From Petrotoga sp. UBA5851 (GTDB lineage Bacteria > Thermotogota > Thermotogae > Petrotogales > Petrotogaceae), in assembly GCA_002431635.1 (NCBI GenBank), contig DJGH01000073.1, positions 9,885-20,297 of the forward strand: a stretch of DNA of 10,413 nt, read 5' to 3'. The notes under the pieces were generated by a model. The model searched no databases, was not told the DNA's origin, and saw only the letters and a list, made by a program, of their open reading frames with translations. The translations under genes and the position numbers were made by a program. This document shows positions 7,691 through 10,413 of this stretch, piece after piece (the first letter of the stretch is position 1; the number at the start of each line of letters is the position of its first letter).

Positions 7691-8548
7691 CTAAAAGAAG
7701 TTTTGAAAGTCTGAAAATCCGTATCCTATTACATCCGAGCTTTCCTGAACCACTACAAAGGCTTTGGGATCTATGGTGTGGATTTTTCTTACGACCTCGC
7801 CTTTCTGTTTTTTATTTACTGCAACATAGATCATATTCTTTTCCTGCTGGGTATATGCTCCAGTTGCCTTTATTATTGAAGCTCCCCTGTCCATGTTTTT
7901 CATTATAAAATCAAGGGTTTCTTCTCTATGGTCTGTTATTATGGTAAGAATGCAGTTGGATTTTATCATCCTTACAGCATAATCTACGACTATGCCGTTG
8001 AGTATTACAGATACAACAGAGTACATGCCTACTTTCATATTAAAGACACCGCCTGCCATAATTCCTATGGTCAGGTCAATGAAGAGCAGGTTGATTCCAA
8101 GAGATACGCCCGTATACTTTGAAGCTATTTTGGCAAGTATATCTGTTCCCCCTGTGGATGAGTTTACAGAAAAAACTATGGCCATGCCCAGTGCAGAGAT
8201 GAAAACTCCTAGAAATACTGCAAGAAAGTAATCATCGGTTGTAAATTTAGGGAACGGAACCATCCTGTCAAGAAAATCTACAAAAAAATTCAGCACGAAG
8301 GTGCATATTATGGATCTGAGTCCAAAAGCTTTTCCTATTAGTATGAAGGACAAAATAAAAAGTATGATGTTTACCGCATACATTATGATTCCTACAGGAA
8401 AGCCTGTAAGACCGTTAATGATTATCGCTATTCCGTTTGCCCCTCCTGTTGCTATTTTGTTTGGCATGAGGAAAGAAACCAATCCTACAGCAGTTAGAAA
8501 AGTTCCTAAAAAAGAAACGATGTACTCTTTCAAAACCTTCTTATTCAA
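7691..8548 (-). CDS. YitT-family membrane protein (DUF161 + DUF2179), cobalamin-riboswitch controlled
   Basis: A 285-residue integral membrane protein when started at TTG 8548. The N-terminal two thirds (about 1-190) hold five or six membrane helices with family landmarks: FLMPNKIATGGANGIAIII near residues 26-44 and FSVNSSTGGTDILAKI near 126-141. The C-terminal cytoplasmic domain (about 198-275) matches DUF2179: ILTIITDHREETLDFI, GASIIKATGAY and a terminal VIGYGF. An ATG 15 bases upstream (8563) is in frame but has no ribosome site and sits three bases from a terminator hairpin. TTG instead has GGAGGGGAT at ideal spacing, hence the start chosen. The gene has a single-gene transcript, with a cobalamin riboswitch and intrinsic terminator upstream and its own terminator downstream. 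The substrate of YitT proteins is not established. The riboswitch suggests a role in corrinoid, cobalt or precursor transport or homeostasis, which is inference. Confidence 0.93.
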   Translation of the reverse strand: MNKKVLKEYIVSFLGTFLTAVGLVSFLMPNKIATGGANGIAIIINGLTGFPVGIIMYAVNIILFILSFILIGKAFGLRSIICTFVLNFFVDFLDRMVPFPKFTTDDYFLAVFLGVFISALGMAIVFSVNSSTGGTDILAKIASKYTGVSLGINLLFIDLTIGIMAGGVFNMKVGMYSVVSVILNGIVVDYAVRMIKSNCILTIITDHREETLDFIMKNMDRGASIIKATGAYTQQEKNMIYVAVNKKQKGEVVRKIHTIDPKAFVVVQESSDVIGYGFSDFQNFF

Positions 8549-8551
8549 AGA

Positions 8552-8561
8552 GATCCCCTCC
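8552..8561 (-). promoter_or_regulatory. Ribosome binding site that sets the yitT TTG start
   Basis: On the minus strand GGAGGGGATC ends three bases before TTG 8548, with GGAGG eight bases from the codon. The upstream ATG at 8563 shares its G with this site and has only U- and A-rich sequence before it, so it would be a poor initiator. Confidence 0.6.
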
Positions 8562-8566
8562 ATGTT

Positions 8567-8609
8567 AAAAAATCTTTCTTATCCGTGAGCAGGAAAAGAA
8601 AGATTTTTT
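8567..8609 (-). terminator. Intrinsic terminator in the yitT leader (riboswitch expression platform)
   Basis: A perfect 14-bp inverted repeat (8567-8580 with 8596-8609) surrounds a 15-base loop. On the minus strand the 3' arm is AAGAAAGATTTTTT, so the hairpin ends in a U-run just before yitT. An alternative pairing is visible: 8627-8641 (GGAAAGTAAAAAGAT on the minus strand) can pair in two blocks with 8592-8604, which covers most of the terminator 5' arm. This is the expected architecture of a riboswitch controlling transcription termination. The terminator stem is A/U-rich, so its strength is less certain than its symmetry. Confidence 0.7.
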
Positions 8610-8666
8610 GTATATAAATACATATTATCTTTTTACTTTCCAATCCAGGAGAAAGCAGTAAAATAT

Positions 8667-8820
8667 ATTTCAGGCAGTTCTTCTGACTTACAGCTTAACC
8701 TACTCGTCTGCCTTCCCGATCTTGCGATCAGTGACTTCCTGACTTTCGTATCTGTTTACAGCGGCCGGACCGTTCCGGATTCTCACCGGATTATCTATTA
8801 AGACTGGTATCACCTGAAAT
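8667..8820 (-). promoter_or_regulatory. Cobalamin (B12) riboswitch
   Basis: Read on the minus strand from 8820, the element is closed by an 8-bp P1 helix, ATTTCAGG with CCTGAAAT (8813-8820 with 8667-8674). In order it contains the conserved core GGTGAGAATCCGGAACGG, the CCGCTGTAAAC block corresponding to CCACTGTAA of the consensus, AAGTCAGGA, CACTGATC...GATCGGGAAGGC with its hairpin, GAGTAGG, and the B12-box equivalent TAAGTCAGAAGAACTGCCT. The order, spacing and closing helix all match the adenosylcobalamin/cobalamin riboswitch class. It faces the yitT gene, whose start is about 120 bases downstream, with a terminator between. Most members turn genes off when cobalamin binds, so yitT is probably expressed under B12 limitation. 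Confidence 0.96.
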
Positions 8821-8842
8821 GGTTATTTACTTTTCTAAAAGT

Positions 8843-8870
8843 ATTCTATCATAAACCTTATGGTTTTAAA
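8843..8870 (-). promoter_or_regulatory. Putative sigma-A promoter for the riboswitch-yitT transcript
   Basis: On the minus strand TTTAAA (8870-8865) and TAGAAT (8848-8843) are 16 bases apart, and a TG at the extended -10 position precedes TAGAAT (TGATAGAAT). The predicted start near 8836 lies about 16 bases before the riboswitch P1 helix, which is a sensible distance. A short dyad (AAACC/GGTTT, 8853-8866) falls between the two boxes. Confidence 0.5.
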
Positions 8871-8903
8871 AGACAGAATAAATGAAGTCAGCGTTCTGTG
8901 TAA

Positions 8904-8940
8904 AGGTATAGTTCCAATGGCATCATTTTTAGGTATACTT
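8904..8940 (+). repeat. Direct repeats over the phzF promoter region (candidate operator)
   Basis: AGGTATAGTT (8904-8913) and AGGTATACTT (8931-8940) match at nine of ten bases, with 27-base periodicity. The second copy contains the candidate -10 box and the first abuts the -35 region. Paired direct repeats like this are the kind of site bound by dimeric regulators, including MocR-type proteins. Confidence 0.4.
8911..8939 (+). promoter_or_regulatory. Putative promoter of the phzF-family gene
   Basis: TATACT (8934-8939) is a good -10 box about 37 bases before the start codon. The -35 position 17 bases upstream is GTTCCA, a poor match, so the promoter is likely weak or dependent on an activator. 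Confidence 0.4.
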
Positions 8941-8975
8941 TCTGTAGAAAGTCATTTTAATAAGGGGGAGTAGCA

Positions 8976-9836
8976 ATGAAGATCAAAGTTTTTAAGATGT
9001 CATCTTTTACAGAAAGCATATCAGGAGGAAATCCTGCGGGAGTAGTGCTACAGTCCGCGGAGTTAAGCCATTCCCAAATGAAAAAAGTAGCAGCTGTGGT
9101 GAACTGTTCTGAAACGGCATTTGTTTCTGAGTCAGATAAAGCAGATTTTAAAGTACGTTTTTTCACCCCGGTAGCAGAAGTGGATCTTTGCGGACATGCA
9201 ACTATAGCGACTTTTGCACTTATGTTTTTAAAGAATAGGATTCAGGTCGGAAGTTATACTCAGCAGACCAAAGCGGGAGTTCTTGGCATAGAAATTATGC
9301 CGGATGGTCAGGTAATGATGGAACAGGCATTACCTCAGTTTGGAGAAGAGATTGACAAGGCTGAGGTAGCAAAGGTTTTTGGCACAGATAAAAAAATATT
9401 TTCTGATGAACTTCCTATTCAGGTGGTTTCAACAGGTCTGAGAGATATCATCGTCCCGGTTAAGTCTTTTCAGTTTTTAAACAGTTTGGAACCGGACTTT
9501 GATAAGGTTGGTTCATTAGCAGTTAAGCACAATAGTGCAGGCTTTCATTTTTTTACTAAGGATAGAAACGGGTTCGATGCGTCCTGTAGGAATTTTGCCC
9601 CTCATCTTGGTATAGATGAAGAACCGGCGACAGGAACAGCAAGCGGTGCACTTGGATGTTATCTTGTAAGAAGAGGGATCTGTGCATCCGAACGGGTACT
9701 TATTTTTGAGCAAGGTTACAGTATGGAAAAGCCTTCAGTTGTCCGGGTTATTGTGGCAAAAAGTAATACAAGCATAACTAAAGTTAGGGTTGGAGGGAAA
9801 GCAGTCTTTTTGGAACAGGTTGAAGTTGAAATATAA
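8976..9836 (+). CDS. PhzF-family isomerase/epimerase-like protein
   Basis: A 286-residue protein of the PhzF superfamily, whose fold is that of diaminopimelate epimerase. PhzF itself isomerises trans-2,3-dihydro-3-hydroxyanthranilate in phenazine synthesis, but most bacterial relatives have no known substrate. Family landmarks are GGNPAGVVL (17-25), CSETAFV with the expected catalytic Glu46, FFTPVAEVDLCGHAT (62-76), NFAPHLGIDEEPATGTASGALG in the second half, and a terminal EQGYSMEKPS. Length is typical. AAGGGGGAG lies seven bases before the ATG. It is a single-gene unit on this strand, with no phenazine genes around it, so a phenazine role is unlikely. It is convergent with a PLP-enzyme-type gene; a common amino-acid-like substrate is possible but unproven. 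Confidence 0.93.
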   Translation: MKIKVFKMSSFTESISGGNPAGVVLQSAELSHSQMKKVAAVVNCSETAFVSESDKADFKVRFFTPVAEVDLCGHATIATFALMFLKNRIQVGSYTQQTKAGVLGIEIMPDGQVMMEQALPQFGEEIDKAEVAKVFGTDKKIFSDELPIQVVSTGLRDIIVPVKSFQFLNSLEPDFDKVGSLAVKHNSAGFHFFTKDRNGFDASCRNFAPHLGIDEEPATGTASGALGCYLVRRGICASERVLIFEQGYSMEKPSVVRVIVAKSNTSITKVRVGGKAVFLEQVEVEI

Positions 9837-9853
9837 AAGTTACTTATTTTTTC

Positions 9854-9882
9854 TTTACAAAAAGTGTTTTGTGTGGTATAAT
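9854..9882 (+). promoter_or_regulatory. Near-consensus sigma-A promoter just before a terminator
   Basis: TTTACA (9854-9859), a 17-base spacer and a perfect TATAAT (9877-9882), preceded by the extended -10 sequence TGG. This is the best promoter match in the window. No gene follows on this strand; the predicted start (about 9889) is only about nine bases before a terminator hairpin. Confidence 0.6.
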
Positions 9883-9897
9883 TTAACTGTACACTTA

Positions 9898-9927
9898 AAA
9901 CTCCGGCTTGCCGGAGTTTATTTTTTT
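9898..9927 (+). terminator. Terminator between phzF-family gene and the convergent aminotransferase-like gene
   Basis: AAACTCCGG (9898-9906) pairs perfectly with CCGGAGTTT (9911-9919) around CTTG, followed by ATTTTTTT. It ends phzF transcripts and any transcript from the promoter at 9854. On the minus strand the hairpin has only a short U-run, so it may act weakly for the opposing gene. Confidence 0.88.
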
Positions 9928-9933
9928 AATTCT

Positions 9934-10413
9934 TCACACATCTTCAAGTACTTCGGATAAAATTTTTGCTGCAGCTTCCAGTTCTTCTTCATTAAGTCTG
10001 GCGACAGAAAGTCTGAAACTAAGAGAGTCGGAGTCATCATGGAAAAATATTTTTCCGGGGGATACCATTAATCCTTTATTAACAAATAAAGCATAAACCT
10101 CATCGGCTGAGAATCTACTTTTTATAATACTTATCCATAATGTGTATCCTCCTTCCGGTACAATTAATTCTATTTTTCCAGGCTGAACATGTTTTTCTAT
10201 ATGGTTTATAAAAAAGGCCATTCTTTTTTTATATATCCTGTGCATTTGATTAATATGTTTTTCATAGTAGCCGTTTTTACAAAACTCATAGATCGCAACT
10301 TGGTTTATAAGATTAGAAGAAAGGTCTGAAAGCCTTTTTATATAGGTCAGTTTTTCGATAATACTTTTTTTTGCGGCAATCCATGAGATACGGATACCCG
10401 GAAAGAGGATTTT
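9934..10413 (-). CDS. PLP-dependent aminotransferase / MocR-type regulator, C-terminal part
   Basis: The frame stays open to the right edge of the window, giving 159 residues plus stop of a fold type I class I/II aminotransferase; the ATG at 10245 is internal. The fragment begins KILFPGIRISWIAAKK, the conserved block after the PLP lysine (SKxLxPGxRxGW), whose Arg normally lies in the active site. It continues with DLSSNLINQVAIYEF, PEGGYTLWI and SFRLSVARLNEEELEAA, all standard for the C-terminal half. Such sequences occur both in free-standing aminotransferases (2-aminoadipate/LysN-like) and in MocR regulators that carry an N-terminal GntR-type helix-turn-helix. The missing N-terminus decides which this is. 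It converges with the phzF-family gene, 97 bases away. Confidence 0.85.
   Translation of the reverse strand, partial: KILFPGIRISWIAAKKSIIEKLTYIKRLSDLSSNLINQVAIYEFCKNGYYEKHINQMHRIYKKRMAFFINHIEKHVQPGKIELIVPEGGYTLWISIIKSRFSADEVYALFVNKGLMVSPGKIFFHDDSDSLSFRLSVARLNEEELEAAAKILSEVLEDV

Noticed and set aside
7992..8588. Open frames on the plus strand opposite yitT
   Set aside because: They are shadows of the yitT coding frame, without ribosome sites or recognisable domains, and they run into the leader terminator.
8853..8866. Short dyad AAACC/GGTTT between the boxes of the riboswitch promoter, as a repressor site
   Set aside because: Five base pairs in AT-rich DNA is too short to support an operator, and the riboswitch already accounts for control of this transcript.

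Overview
The window looks like chromosome from a low-GC, Gram-positive, probably clostridial bacterium. The signs are AT-rich DNA with many AGA and ATA codons, strong AGGAGG-type ribosome binding sites, factor-independent terminators with U-runs, and Firmicutes-type gene families. The species cannot be named from sequence alone. A chemoreceptor gene suggests a motile organism.

Layout. Positions 1-2731 (+) hold the end of a gene cluster: a 5'-truncated glycosyltransferase, a second GT-B glycosyltransferase and galT (galactose-1-phosphate uridylyltransferase), closed by a terminator. Positions 2767-4881 (+) encode a full-length chemoreceptor with a dCache sensor, followed by a GC-rich palindromic terminator. 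Positions 4955-7524 (-) are a compact three-gene operon: AraC-family regulator with a GyrI-like effector domain, then ABC-2 exporter ATPase, then permease. It resembles a self-regulated small-molecule or drug efflux unit. Positions 7599-8870 (-) form one regulatory unit read right to left: a sigma-A-like promoter, a well-conserved cobalamin riboswitch (8667-8820), a terminator hairpin that looks like its expression platform (8567-8609), a YitT-family membrane protein gene, and a long nested terminator. Positions 8904-9919 (+) hold a PhzF-family gene preceded by two direct repeats over its promoter region. Downstream lies a near-consensus promoter only a few bases before a terminator. The right edge (9934-10413, -) is the C-terminal part of a PLP-dependent aminotransferase or MocR-type regulator, convergent with phzF.

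The most notable observation is that a cobalamin riboswitch sits directly upstream of a YitT-family gene with a terminator between them. YitT (DUF161/DUF2179) proteins have no established substrate. Cobalamin control points to a role in corrinoid, cobalt or related transport or homeostasis. Secondary observations are a yitT start that is probably TTG rather than the upstream ATG, a terminator whose interior resembles IS3/IS150-type inverted ends, a promoter-terminator pair that could make an RNA of about 40 nt, and a candidate operator before phzF.
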